64,000 nt of DNA from Astragalus membranaceus (lineage: Eukaryota; Streptophyta; Magnoliopsida; Fabales; Fabaceae). Positions within the stretch are counted from its first letter, which is position 1, and each line of letters begins with the position of its first letter. Position numbers and translations under genes: made by a program. Under the pieces are notes generated by a model. That model saw only the letters and a program-made list of their open reading frames with translations. It searched no databases and had not been told where the DNA came from. Below are positions 46,213-57,680 of this stretch, piece after piece. Where the stretch lies: positions 128,778,182-128,842,181 of the forward strand of contig CM076846.1 in assembly GCA_039519185.1 (NCBI GenBank). The letters run 5' to 3'.

Positions 46213-48045
46213 ATGCAAGTTCTTTGGAATGTGAAGGCTTTGGAGGAATTTACTCCTAATAGAGGCATTAGACAAGGAGGTCCCATCTCTCCTTACATAT
46301 TTGTCCTTTATATTGAAAGATTATTTCAAGTCATCGAGAAGGAAGTGGAGGATAACAGTTGGCAGGCTATTCAACTCACTAGAGGGGGTCCTAAAATTTC
46401 ACATCTTGCATTTGCAGAAGATCTCTTACTATTTGCAGAGGCTAACACTGATCAGGCAGAATTAGTTCATGAATCCCTTCTTAATTTCTGCTTGAGCTCC
46501 GGACAGAAAGTTAGCCAAGATAAAACAAGAGTTTACTTCTCCAAGAATGTCCCTAGATTATTGAGAATTGATATTTGTAATATTCTGGCAAACAGTTCTA
46601 CTGAGGATCTGTGTAAATATTTGGGACTTCCTATTTTTCACAAGAGAGTAGGGACTAATACTTTCAAATTTGTGATTGACAGAGTGAAGAATAGACTGAG
46701 TACTTGGAAGGCGCTAAACCTTGTAGAGGATTCATTTGGAGTGATGAAGAACATCATAGAAAAGTTCATCTTCTTAGTTGGGACAAGTTGTGCAAGCCCA
46801 AAAAAGAAGGTGGCTTAGGCCTTAGATCTACCAGATCTGCCAACTCTGCATTCCTTATGAAAGCCCTGTGGAATTTCTGCTCTAATTCGGATAACTTGTG
46901 GTGTAAATTGATTAGAAGCAAGTACAAATGTGGGTGGATGGGTTTTCCTAAAATTGATCCTAAGAGGAAAGGCTCCAATTTTTGGAATGGGTTTGGTGTT
47001 ACTTGGGAAGCCTTTAGAAACAATCTTTGTTGGCAACTTGGAAATGGAGAAAGCATATGGTTCTAGAGTGATAAATGGCTCACAGGATGTGATGTTCTAT
47101 CTTCATATTGTTCTAATACCTTGAATGATGACACTATTAATCTACCCATTAGTCATTTTATTTCATATGAAGGAGATTGGAATGTCACCTCTATTGAAGA
47201 AATGCTTTCTGAAGACATTTTACAGAGTGTTTAATGCTAACCCCCCATCTATTCTTCAGCAGGATGATGAGTTTGTATGGGGTGCCACACCAGATGGCAA
47301 TTTCACTACTAAATCTGCCTATGCCACACTTCAAGGTGTTTCTGCTAACTCTAATCTATCTATTTTTAACACTATCTGGAAGTGGAGAGGTACTGAAAGA
47401 GTGTGTATCTTGCTGTCAAAACTTGGTCATGGTATTGTGCAAACAAATGTGGAAAGAAACCGAAGATTGATGTCGCCCACGGGATTATGTCATGTTTGTA
47501 ATTCAAGTGTTGAAACTCTATTTCATTGCTTTAGAGATTGCAAAAAGAACCTGAGTATTTGGTATAGCCTCAAAGTGAGGAACCAACAACGTTTTTTCAG
47601 TGAACAAAACTGGGAGAATTGGCTTGAAATGAATTTAAGCAGGAAAGGAACAGGAGACGGGGAAGCTAACTGGAACATCATGTTTGGGTTTGCTTTTATA
47701 CAATCTGGCATAACTGGAATGACTGGGTTTTCTCTCATAAACACTCAACGGTTCAAGCTTCCATCTTCACAATTAGGAGCCAAGTTGACTGGATTGTGGC
47801 TTGTGCGGAGAGGGATGTGATTCTAAACCCGTTAACTGATCACACAACGAAGAACGACGATGTTCGCTGGAAACCACCGCTGATTGGGATGTGGAAGCTT
47901 AATTGCGATGGATCGGTTAAGAACAATGGTCGTTCTACTGGCTGCGGTGGAATTCTTAGTGATTGCCAAGGTAATAAGATCTTCGCGTTTTCTCATCATT
48001 TGGATGCTTGTACAGTTCTAGAGGCAGAGCTTTGGGGGATCTATC
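46213..48045 (+). pseudogene. LINE reverse transcriptase, zinc region and RNase H start (frameshifted)
   Basis: The frame from 46213 has RGIRQGGPISPYIFVLYIERL, LEY-less fingers, then HLAFAEDLLLFAEA at about 46410, where LINE families normally have FADD; the first catalytic aspartate is glutamate. Reading shifts near 46770 (GGLGLRSTRSANSAFLMKAL) and again near 47060-47125. The zinc region (CHVCNSSVETLFHCFRDC) is at about 47490-47545. RNase H begins WKLNCDGSVKNNGRSTGCGG at about 47892 and is cut by the LTR at 48046. Frameshifts, the altered motif and the missing 5' half make it dead. Confidence 0.85.
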
Positions 48046-49219
48046 TGTTGGTTTTTAATCAAAAACCCAAACCATACCCTTTAATTACAAAATTTAAACA
48101 GCTAAAGTTTAGTTATACTAAACTAGCCGTTGGGGGTCTTAAATGTCCTTAAGGTTCTTTTTACAAACAGATAAAGGTTTGTTATGTTAGTTAAAGTTTG
48201 TTAGTAACAAACTGGTTGCTTCTAACAAACTAAAACTAACTTAACAAATCAAACTAGTCGTTACAACTTTTTTGTATAAATAGATACACTGTGTATATAC
48301 AAACAACCAGTTCAATGTTAATAAAAATTACATGCATTCTTTTACCCCTAGTGTACTCTTCTCTTCTTCCTTTGTGCTCTTCAGCATCATCCTTGTTTTT
48401 CTGAGAGTCTTGTGAGCAAAAAAATATTCAACAAGTGGTTGAATAACCTCGCATCAAGAGGAAATACAGAGTGTCAGTATTTCTGTGACTGAAATACAAA
48501 AATGGAAAAAGAGCAATACGAAGAAAGGTTAAGAGAAGAGGTTACCTGTTGATTTCAAAAAGAAGTTCCACAAGCGTGAAGCTGTTGGTGTTCTTCAAAG
48601 AAGTGAAGAACCAGTTACATACAAGCAAACACAAAACCGGTTAGGGTTTTGTGAAAGAAATCAACATCAAAATCATCAATCAGAAAAATAGTAACGTGAT
48701 TACCTTTGTGTTACTGTCCGATCCAAAACCCAAGCATCAGATCCTGAAAAAGGTTAAGATTCAAAAAGTTAGGGTTTCTGAATCTCAGCAAAATCAACAC
48801 AGAATCATAGGGTTTTTGTTCTAATCAGCTACCTGAAGGTTTGTACTGAAGGTTTGAAGTGATTACCACCCTCAATCAGTAAGATTTATGGGTTCTAGTT
48901 CAAACCCTAACAGAGTAGTGAAGAATCGCAGTAGAGAAGAACGGAGAAGAGAGAGAAAAGAGAGAGAGTGAAAGTGATGGTCAAACCCTAATTTTGGTTT
49001 ATATACTTCAGTCCATTGGGTCAAACTCGTATCCAAGTTGGATCCGCGTGTTTGAACAGTGAATTGAAACTGGGTTCCGCATTAACCCGTGGAGCAAAGC
49101 TGGGTTGTTACGTTGGAACGGGCTTTGCAATTGGGCTTGGTTTCTATTTCTTGCACCCCTGTATTGCTGAATACAACCTGCAGGAAGAAAAACTCAATAT
49201 ATGGTCATCAAATTCAACA
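48046..49219 (+). repeat. Left LTR of the Copia element
   Basis: 1174 bp with TGTTG...CAACA ends. A TATA-like TTGTATAAATAGA lies at about 48273, followed by AATAAAAATT near 48320; together they resemble an LTR promoter and polyadenylation region. Confidence 0.88.
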
Positions 49220-49233
49220 TGGTATCACAGAGC
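49220..49233 (+). promoter_or_regulatory. Copia primer binding site
   Basis: TGGTATCACAGAGC directly follows the left LTR; it resembles the Met-tRNA type TGGTATCAGAGC with two extra bases. Confidence 0.7.
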
Positions 49234-49401
49234 TTAAGCTCCTAGGCCAATTTTACTCTTTTCCATTATCTTCTTTTAGGTTTCTTTATAGTCTTTTTCT
49301 GTTTCTTTAAACACACAGCAAGAAGGTTGTGTGTGAATGTTCTAACAGTTTGTTTTTAGTTCTCAGAAGTTAAAAGGTGTTAACTAAGGTACAAAAACAA
49401 G

Positions 49402-52400
49402 ATGGCAACTACAAGTTTATCCACTCAAGTTCCTAAGCTGAATGGCAAGAATTGGGACAGATGGTCCCTGCAAATGGAAGCCATATTTGGCTTCCATGGT
49501 GTACTAAGATTTGTCAATAAGATTAGTCAATAATGGCTATGAGCCTCTGGGTGAAAACCCAACAGAGGCACAAACTGCTACATTTAATGAAAATGAGCAG
49601 AAATATTGGAAAGCCTTGTATCTCATCCACCTGGGGTGTGATGAGACAAACATTGATAGAATTAGAGGCTTCAAAACCTCTAAATCTGCCTGGGATACCC
49701 TAGACAAGTATTACAATGGGGCTGCCCCAGTTAAGGTTGAAAAATTACAGGCTTTAAGGAAACAATATGAGAACCTGAATATGAAAGAGGGAGAAAGCAT
49801 TGGTGACTTCTTTGGAAAACTAAAGAAGATCACCAATGCAATGTCCTTGAATGGAGAAACACTGACTGATAAGGTAATTTGTCAAAGTGTTGAGATCAAT
49901 TACTAAAAAATTTGGCTGGGTTGTGAACAGTATTGAAGATACTACTGCACCAGATGATCTTAAAATTGAAGAGCTTCCATGCAAACTTGAGGCAAAAGAA
50001 ATCAGGATCAAGCTGTTGGATGGTGATGAAGAGGAGGACCGGGCACTGTTTGTTGCCAACAAAGGAAAAAAGGGCAACAAAAACAGCAAGCAGCCATCAA
50101 AGGACTGGTCTAAAGGTAAGGGAGGAAAACCTAAAGGTAAGGGTGACTCCTCCAAGAAAAACTCTGATTCTAATAAAAAAGGATAAATCTAAAGTCCAAT
50201 GCTATAGATGTGATAACTATGGGCATTATGCTACTGAATGCCTTACTAGGAAAGATACTAAACCTAAAGAGTCTGAAGAAGAGGCCAATGTGGCCACAGA
50301 AGACTCTGACACAAAATACACACCTGTTATGTTTAGTATGATTTCTGACTTAAATGATGAAACTGAACCTAGGGTAGAAACTATTGTTATTGATGTTAAA
50401 GTAGAAGAAAATTCAGAATATATTGCCTTAGTTGTCACTAACAGTAATGGTGAAACTATAACATAAATATGGTACTTGGATTCTGCCTGTTCTAACCATC
50501 TTACAGGGAAAAGGGAATGGTTAACTGATTTCAACCCTAATAAGAAGACAATTATTAAATGTGCCAGTGACAGAACAATTGAGGCTGCAGGTATGGGAAA
50601 CATAATGTTTACTAAAGAAGATGGGCAGGTAGTATTAATTCATGATGTATATTATGTACCTGGTATTAGATGTAATCTAATTAGCCTAGGACAATTGATA
50701 GAAAAAGGTTTCTATGTCATAATGAAGGATCTAAGACTGAAAGTGTTTGATAAACAAGATAGGTTGATCCTAACATCACATTTAGCTAAGAACAGAACTT
50801 TCAAAACAAGTATTGGCACTACACAAGCAGAATGCTTGAGTGTCACTACTGATTCTGAAAGTGTTCTATGGCATAAGAGGATGGGACACCTAAACTATAG
50901 GAGTCTAGTCAATCTTAGCACTAAGAACCTAGTAAGTGGTTTACCTAAGATTGAGGCACCTAATAGTGCTTGTACCACATGTCTGCTTGGTAAACAGCCA
51001 AGGAAAATGTTCAAGACAGAATTGGAAAACAGGTCTAAACATCTTCTTCATGTTGTTTACACAGACATTTGTGGTCCCTTTGATGTGATTTCTAAGGGTG
51101 GTAACAAGTATTTTCTGTCTTTTGTAGATGAATTCTCAAGGAAGATGTGGATCTACCTAATTAATACTAAGGATGAAGCCTTGTCAAAGAATTCAAAACA
51201 ATGGCAGAAAAGCAGAGTGGATAGAATCTAAATATTCTGAGATCTGATGGAGGAGGTGAATATACCTCAAGAGAATTTGAGGCATATTGCACAACTCAAT
51301 GTATTGTTCATGAGGTAACTTCTCCTTATACCCCACAACACAATGGGGTAGCAGAAAGGAGAAACAGGACTATTTTGGACATGGCAAGGAGCATGGTAAA
51401 ACTAAAACAGCTTCCTAAACATCTATGGGGTGAGGCAGTCACTACAGCTGTCTATATACTTAATAGATGCCCTACTAAAAGGCTAGAGGACAAAGTCCCT
51501 GAGGAGATGTGGACTGGGGAGAAGCCTAGTGTGAGTCGCCTAAGGGTCTTTGGGCCTCTATGCTATGCACATATACCTGATGCTAAAAGGAAGAAACTGG
51601 AAGATAAAAGTAGGTTTGGTTCTAGTAGGATATCACCCTACTGGTGCCTACAGACTGTTTGATCCTACAAACAGCAAGTTAGAAATATCTAGGGATGTTA
51701 CTATACTTGAAGATAGCAAGTGGGATTGGGATAAAAATGAGCCAGCTAGTTCAGATGTTCCTAACATCCTAGAAGAGGGTACAACAGATGTACCAGAAGG
51801 TTTTCACCATGAAAGTGATGGTGAAAGTGACTTAGAGGAGCCTATTTTGCCTGAGGCAGAACCTGTATAGCCTGAAAGTGAACCAGATTCACCAGAATCA
51901 GTTCACAATCAACCTGTACAGAATACCCTGCCTAGACGGACAAGACTAAGGCAACCTCCTAGGAGGTTGGCAGACTATGATCTAGCAGGTGATAATGAAG
52001 TAAATGATGAAGGTGACATCATCCACTTTGCAATGGTTGCTGACTCGGAACCTCTAGACTATCTAGAGGCTCTAAACAAAAAAGAATGGAAGCAAGCCAT
52101 GTTGGAAGAGCTGCATTCCATTGAGAAAAATAAGACTTGGACTTTAACTACTTTACCTAAAGGCAAGAAGGCCATTAGTGTGGTTATGTCTTGGAGGCGC
52201 CAATGATACAGATCCTCTCTCGAGAGAGAGAGAGGTTGCGAACCCTAGAGATGGGTTGTCCTACGCCGTGGCGGCCGCCGTGCCTGCACCGGCCGATCTG
52301 CTCCAGCTGACTGGGCGGCTAACCGTTGAAGACCCTTGGTATCGAGACGAGTGGCTTTTTCCGGAGACGGCAGTCGTCGCCCCTGCGAAGGTGGATCCGA

Positions 52401-54607
52401 ATCTGTCAGTTCCGATTGCAATCGCTGTAAGATTCGGTGCGTTCTCCCCGGTGTTTGCTCCGCGTGTGGTGGTCGCCCCTGCGAAGGTCGTGGGTTGGGT
52501 GGTTCCGTACGCTGTGGCTGGTGTTGATGCTAGCTTCGGTGCGCTCTGGTTCGGATCTGTTGTTCGGAGTCGGATCTATTGGGTGCTGTGGGTCTCTCCC
52601 CCTGCGGTGGTTGCTCCTGTCCCGCCACCGCCTGAGCCTCCTCCCTGCGTCCGTCTGGTTCGGATCCGGCGCTGGTTGCAGCTCTGGATTGCGTTCGGGT
52701 TCGGATCGTGGGTTTCTGGTTTGGGTTCGGTTGCGTTGCTGTTCGGATTGCATTGATGCTGTTTGTTTCTGGTTTGGGACTGTTGCGTTGGTTCGTAGAT
52801 GCTGACTGTTTCTGGTTTGGCATTGGTGGCTGTCGTCACGAAATTTGGACCCGCAGTCTCGCCTCCCCCCATTTCGGTGTGGGCCCTTTCCCTGTCGCTC
52901 GCGGTTCTGCTTGATTGTGCCTCGGTGTTGGCTGGGGGCGCAATACCGCGGTGGTGGTTGGTGGCTCGATTTCCTCGATCAAGCTAGGTGCTGTCTCGGT
53001 GCTGGCCGGTGGCACGACTTCGCGATGATGGCTGGGGTCCCGCCGCCGGTGGTCTGGAGTGTGGTGACTCGATTGTGGTCTAAGGTTGTTTAGTTTAGAG
53101 GTCTTTGTTAGACTCTCTTTATTGTCCTTATTTCCAAGGGTATTGGCTTAGTCCCCCCTTGTGCTTTTTGTACTATTTTTATTTTTTAATAAATTCGGGC
53201 CTCCTGCCTGTTGTTTAAAAAAAAAAGGCCATTAGTGTGAAGTGGGTGTTCAAAGTAAAGTTGGATCCTAATGGAAAGGTGGCCAAGTATAAAGCCAGGC
53301 TTGTTGCTAGGGGATTTCAACAAAAGGAAGGAATTGACTATACTGAAGTATTTTCCCCTGTGGCTAGGCATGAAACCATAAGGTTGGTTAGTGCCTTAGC
53401 CTGCAGTAGAAATTGGGAGCTATTTCACATGGATGTGAAGTCAGCTTTCTTAAATGGGCCATTGGAGGAAATTGAGTATATAGCACAGCCTCCTGGGTTC
53501 CTTGAAAAATGCAAGGAAACTTATGTGTTTCATCTACATAAGGCTCTTTATGGGCTTGAACAGGCACCCAGGGCCTGGAATAAAAGAATAGACTCATTCT
53601 TTATTGAAAATGGGTTTATTAGATGCACTACAGAGTATGGTGTGTATATCAAAGGTGATATACAAACCTATCTCCTAATTGTGTGTCTCTATGTGGATGA
53701 TTTGTTATTAACTGGCAGTTGTGCAAAAGAAATTGAAAATTTCAAACTAATTATGAAAAATGAGTTTGAAATAACAGATTTGGGAAGACTAACCTATTTT
53801 TTGGGTTTGGAATTTCTAAGAGTTCAAGAAGGAATCATACTCCATTAGTTGAAGTATGCTAAAGAGATTCTGGCCAGGTTTGACTTACTAAATTGTAACT
53901 CAGCAACCAATCCTACTGAGGGAAATTTAAGTAAGAAAGAAGACAATGAAGGGGTTGATGTTGACCCTACTCACTATAGGCAAATAATTGGTTCCTTAAG
54001 ATACCTATGTCACAGTAGGCCTGACATACTGTTTGCTACAGGGATGGCAAGCAGATTTATGAACTGTCCTAAGCAGATCCACTTGAATGCTTCTAAAAGG
54101 ATACTTAGGTATATTAAAGGAACTTTAAATTTTGGTGTGTTTTTTCCTAACAACTTTTGTGCAGGTAAGAATATCCTACAAGGCTTTTGTGATTCAAACT
54201 GGTGTGGGGATAAATTTGATAGGAGGAGCACTTCTGGCTACATTTTTTTGTTTCAAGGAGCGTCTATGTCCTGGAGCTCCAAGAAACAAGCCATAGTGGC
54301 CTTATCATCATGCGAGGCAGCATGGCTTGAGACACTAATGCAAGAGCTAAGGATTGATTTGACTGAGGTTCCTAAACTCTATATGGACAACAAGTCAGCT
54401 ATCAATCTAGCTAAGAATCTTATATCTCATGGGAGGCCAAAACACATTGAGACCAGATTTCATTATCTAAGAGACCAGGTGTCTCAGGGAAATCTAGTGG
54501 TGGACTACTACTCTACAAAGGACCAAGTGGCAGACATCTTCACTAAGGCTTTGAAAGGGGATGTCTTTACTAACCTAAGAAGGCAACTAGGTGTTACTGC
54601 TTTCTAA
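49402..54607 (+). pseudogene. Copia gag-pol, interrupted by frameshifts, stops and an insertion
   Basis: Gag starts at 49402 (MATTSLSTQVPKLNGKNWDR) and is frameshifted near 49515 and 49900. The zinc knuckle CYRCDNYGHYATEC is at about 50202. Protease LDSACSNHLTG follows an in-frame TAA at about 50464. Integrase has HKRMGHLNY...CTTCLLGK (about 50872-50990), YTDICGPF, SDGGGEYTS and PQHNGVAERR, with a frameshift near 51220 and a stop near 51870. The reverse transcriptase is split at 52182 by a retroposon and resumes at 53240 (KWVFKVKLDPNG), with YVDDLLLTG at about 53690. A TAG lies at 53847. RNase H has GFCDSNWCGD and the frame ends at 54607. Several independent lesions show it is inactive. Confidence 0.9.
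52183..53224 (+). mobile_element. GC-rich poly(A)-tailed retroposon inside Copia reverse transcriptase
   Basis: Flanked by the 15-bp duplication AAGGCCATTAGTGTG (52168-52182 and 53225-53239), ending TTTAATAAATTCGGGCCTCC (in part), then GTTTAAAAAAAAAA. This is the signature of LINE-driven retroposition. The first two thirds are much richer in G and C than the surroundings and contain a GAGAGAGAGAG tract near 52222. A 192-codon frame spans the joint with Copia and is not convincing as a gene. It may be a shortened LINE keeping its 5' and 3' regions, or a retroposed transcript. Confidence 0.8.
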
Positions 54608-54741
54608 CCTAGAAACAATAACTTGACAGCTATTATCTGAGGGCTTGTCTCAGATCATTCTATGTTTTGTGACCAGAACAGGGGTTTGTCCTGTTATTTA
54701 GGTGTTGCCTATCTAGGTTTAGGTTTGTGATTAAGGGAGGA

Positions 54742-55830
54742 TGTTGGTTTTTAATCAAAAACCCAAACCATACCCTTTAATTACAAAATTTAAACGGCTA
54801 AAGTTTAGTTATACTAAACAAGCTGTTGGGGGTCTTAAATGTCCTTAAGGTCCTTGTTACAAACAGCTAAAGGTTTCTTATGTTAGTTGAAGTTTGTTAG
54901 TAACAAACTGGTTGCTTCTAACAAACTAAAACTAACTTAACAAATCAAACTAGTCGTTACAGCATTTTGTATAAATAGATACACTATGTATATACAAACA
55001 ACCAGTTCAATGTTAATAAAAATTACATGCATTCTTTTACCCCTAGTGTACTCTTCTCTTCTTCCTTTGTGCTATTCAGCATCATCCTTGTTTTTCTGAG
55101 AGTCTTGTGAGCAAAAAAATATTCAACAAGTGGTTGAATAACCTCGCATCAAGAGGAAAAACAGAGTGTCAGTATTTCTGTGACTGAAATACAAAAGGGG
55201 AAAAGAGAAATATGAAGAAAGGTTAAGAGAAGAGGTTACCTGTTGATTTCAAAAAGAAGTTCCACAAGCATGCAGTTGTTGGTGCTCTTCAAAGAAGTGA
55301 AGAACCAGTTACATACAAGTAAACACAAAACCGGTTAGGGTTTTGTGAAAGAAATCAACATCAAAATCATCAATCAGAAAAATAGTAACGTGATTACCTT
55401 TGTGTTACTGTCCGATCCAAAACCCAAGCATCAGATCCTGAAAAAGGTTAAGATTCAGAAAGTTAGGGTTTCTGAATCTCAGCAAAATCGACACAGAATC
55501 ATAGGGTTTTTGTTCTAATCAGCTACCTGAAGGTTTGTACTGAAGGTTTGAAGTGATTACCACCCTCAATCAGTAAGATTTCTGGGTTCTAGTTCAAACC
55601 CTAACAGAGTAGTGAAGAATCGCAGTAGAGAAGAACGGAGAAGAGAGAGAAAAGAGAGAGTGAAAGTGACGGTCAAACCCTAATTTTGGGTTACATACTT
55701 CAGTCCATTGGGTCAAACCTGTATCCAAGTTGGATCAGCGTGTTTGAAAGTGAATTGAAACTGGGTTCCGCATTAACCCGTGGAGCAAAGCTGGGTTGTT
55801 ACGTTGGACCAGGCTTTGAAACTGGGTTCC
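54742..55830 (+). repeat. Right LTR of the Copia element, 3' end missing
   Basis: Matches the left LTR from its first base until about 55825 (GGCTTTGAAACTGGG against GGCTTTGCAATTGGG) and then passes into LINE sequence. Confidence 0.85.
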
Positions 55831-55831
55831 A

Positions 55832-56136
55832 TAGAGGCAATTGAGCTGCTTGAGAAGAGAGGAAGCTGCAATCACCGTCTTCACCATATTCTTGAAGGCA
55901 TCTTGGAGATTGGGAAAGACGAAATTGAAGTCAAGTGGTGCAAGTTTAGTCGCGACATCAATGTTGTTGCTAGTTGGCGTTGAAAAGTCATCAGATAATG
56001 GATAGGGATGTAATTTTTGAAATTGTGCCTGACTTTTTGGTCCATTTATTTTTCTGTGGATGCTAGAGGGTCTGCTGGCCCATCCTCGAGTTAGTTGTTT
56101 TGTTGGGCCTTTTGGCCCTTTTGATCACCAAAAAAA
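55832..56136 (+). pseudogene. End of LINE RNase H and LINE 3' untranslated region
   Basis: The frame SIEAIELLEKRGSC...ILEGILEIG...IEVKWCKFSRDINVVASWR, ending at TGA 55981, is the final helix and strand region of the RNase H started at 47892. About 25 residues expected between the two halves are absent, so the Copia right end and some LINE sequence were deleted together. The 3' region ends GGGCCTTTTGGCCCTTTTGA, then ATCACC and an A run. Confidence 0.75.
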
Positions 56137-56339
56137 AAGACAATGACTTCTTTATTTCTATTTTTAATATTAATTATAATAATTTTTTCATTAAATATTA
56201 TTATAAATTATTCCTTTTATATAAAAGTACCTACAATTATAATGACTAATTTATTTTTTGGGTAAACCCGGGTATCCTACACGGCGACTGTGGAGACTAA
56301 TCCATCGAGGTACTGGAGTTCATTTAATGATTAATTTAT

Positions 56340-56526
56340 ATTTCTTTTTCGAACCATTGCTAGCTACCACCGAGTGTTCCAACTCTTTCAACGAAAAAAT
56401 CTTTGTTCGTGCTTAGGAGCAAATTCTGCACTAACCAACACCGAATTTATCACCGCGCGAATCGAACTCGGGAGCATTACGTCTAGCCCCGTGTCCCGGG
56501 GTAGCTTATGTCATTAGGCCAACAGT
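56340..56526 (-). mobile_element. SINE copy, family shared with 34605-34815
   Basis: On the minus strand: GTTGGCCTAATGACATAAGC (A box), then CCCGAGTTCGATTCGCGCGG (B box). A partial copy of its head recurs at 57090-57128. Confidence 0.65.
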
Positions 56527-57680
56527 CTTTGTTTCTTTATTTATATTTTTAATGTTAATTATAATTAAGTTTTCATTAAATATTATTATATAATTTTCAT
56601 TTTATATGAAAGTACCTACAATTATTTTTTTAAAGAACATTTATGTTAAGTCAATGACTTATTTCTTTATATTTTTAATGTTAATTAAATTAATTTTTAT
56701 TAAATATTATTATAAATTATACCTTTTATATAAAGTACCTGCAATTATAGATTTTAAAGAACATATTTAATAATTATTTTTAAAATAATCATAAAAATTA
56801 TACTTCTTTAAAAGCTATAACATTTTTTACTTTTTTTACAAAAAATATAGGCTAGTTAGGTTCAACATGGTGCTAGGATTAGGAAAATCTCAAGGCTCTT
56901 TGACCGTTTATAAAGGTACTTACATATAAAAGGTATAAACATATTGAATGATTCTTTTTAAAATAATCAAAAAAATTATATTTCTTTAAAAGCTATCACA
57001 TATTGTACTATAAATTAATATTTTAATAAAAACCTAAAACTCGCGTAGATACGTATTTAAAGGTTTTCAGCCTCCCCTATGTGTTGGTCCACCTCTGTGC
57101 CCCAGGGTACCTTATGCCATTAGGCCTACCGTCTTTGTTTCTTTATTTATATTTTTAATGTTAATTATAATTAATTTTTCATTAAATATTATCATATAAT
57201 TTCCCTTTTATATAAAATACCTACAATTATTGTTTTAAAGAACATTTATGTTAAGTCAATGACTTATTTCTTTATATTTTTAATGTTAATTAAACTTTAT
57301 TTTTATAAAATAGTATTCTAAATTATTTCTTTTATATAAAATACCTGCAATTATAGATTTTACAAAGAACATATTTAATGATTCTTTTTAAATAATCATA
57401 AAAATTATATTTATTTAAAAGCTATAACATATTTTACTTTTTTTAAAAAATATTTAGGCGAGTTAGGTTGAGCATGCGCACGAGGATTAGGAAAGTCTCA
57501 AGGCTCTTTGACCGTTTATAGAGGTATTTACATATAAAATGTATAACATATTGAATGATTCTTTTTAAAATAATCATAAAAATTATATTTCTTTAAAAGC
57601 TGGAACATATTGTACTATAAATTAATATTTTAATAAAAACCTAAAACTCGCTTAGTCTCGTATTTAAAGGTTTTCGGCCT
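56490..57680. repeat. Tandem duplication of about 600 bp
   Basis: The sequence from the SINE head (GTCCCGGGGTAGCTTATGTC) through GTCTTTGTTTCTTTATTTAT and TCAAGGCTCTTTGACCGTTT to GTATTTAAAGGTTTTC (about 57065) repeats from about 57090 to 57680 in the same order with scattered differences. Confidence 0.8.

Larger units (their letters stand above)
48046..55830 (+). mobile_element. Ty1/Copia retrotransposon, degraded, with 3'-truncated right LTR
   Basis: Left LTR 48046-49219 (TGTTGGTTTT...TTCAACA), primer site TGGTATCACAGAGC at 49220, broken gag-pol, purine tract TTAAGGGAGGA at 54731-54741, right LTR from 54742. The right LTR stops matching the left at about 55825 and lacks its last 120 or so bases; LINE RNase H follows at once. 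The LTRs differ by several percent by eye, so the element is older than the gypsy one. Confidence 0.88.
46196..56136 (+). mobile_element. 5'-truncated LINE split by a Copia element
   Basis: The left part (46196-48045) encodes the second half of a reverse transcriptase, a zf-RVT zinc-binding region and the start of RNase H. The right part (from about 55830) finishes RNase H and a 3' untranslated region ending in a run of A at 56130-56138. AAGACAATG occurs at both outer borders (46187-46195 and 56137-56145), a plausible target duplication. Between the parts lies a Copia element. Confidence 0.82.

Noticed and set aside
52178..52756. 192-codon alanine/valine-rich frame
   Set aside because: Its start lies in Copia sequence and it crosses the retroposon border, so it cannot be an original gene. 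GC bias keeps frames open on both strands.
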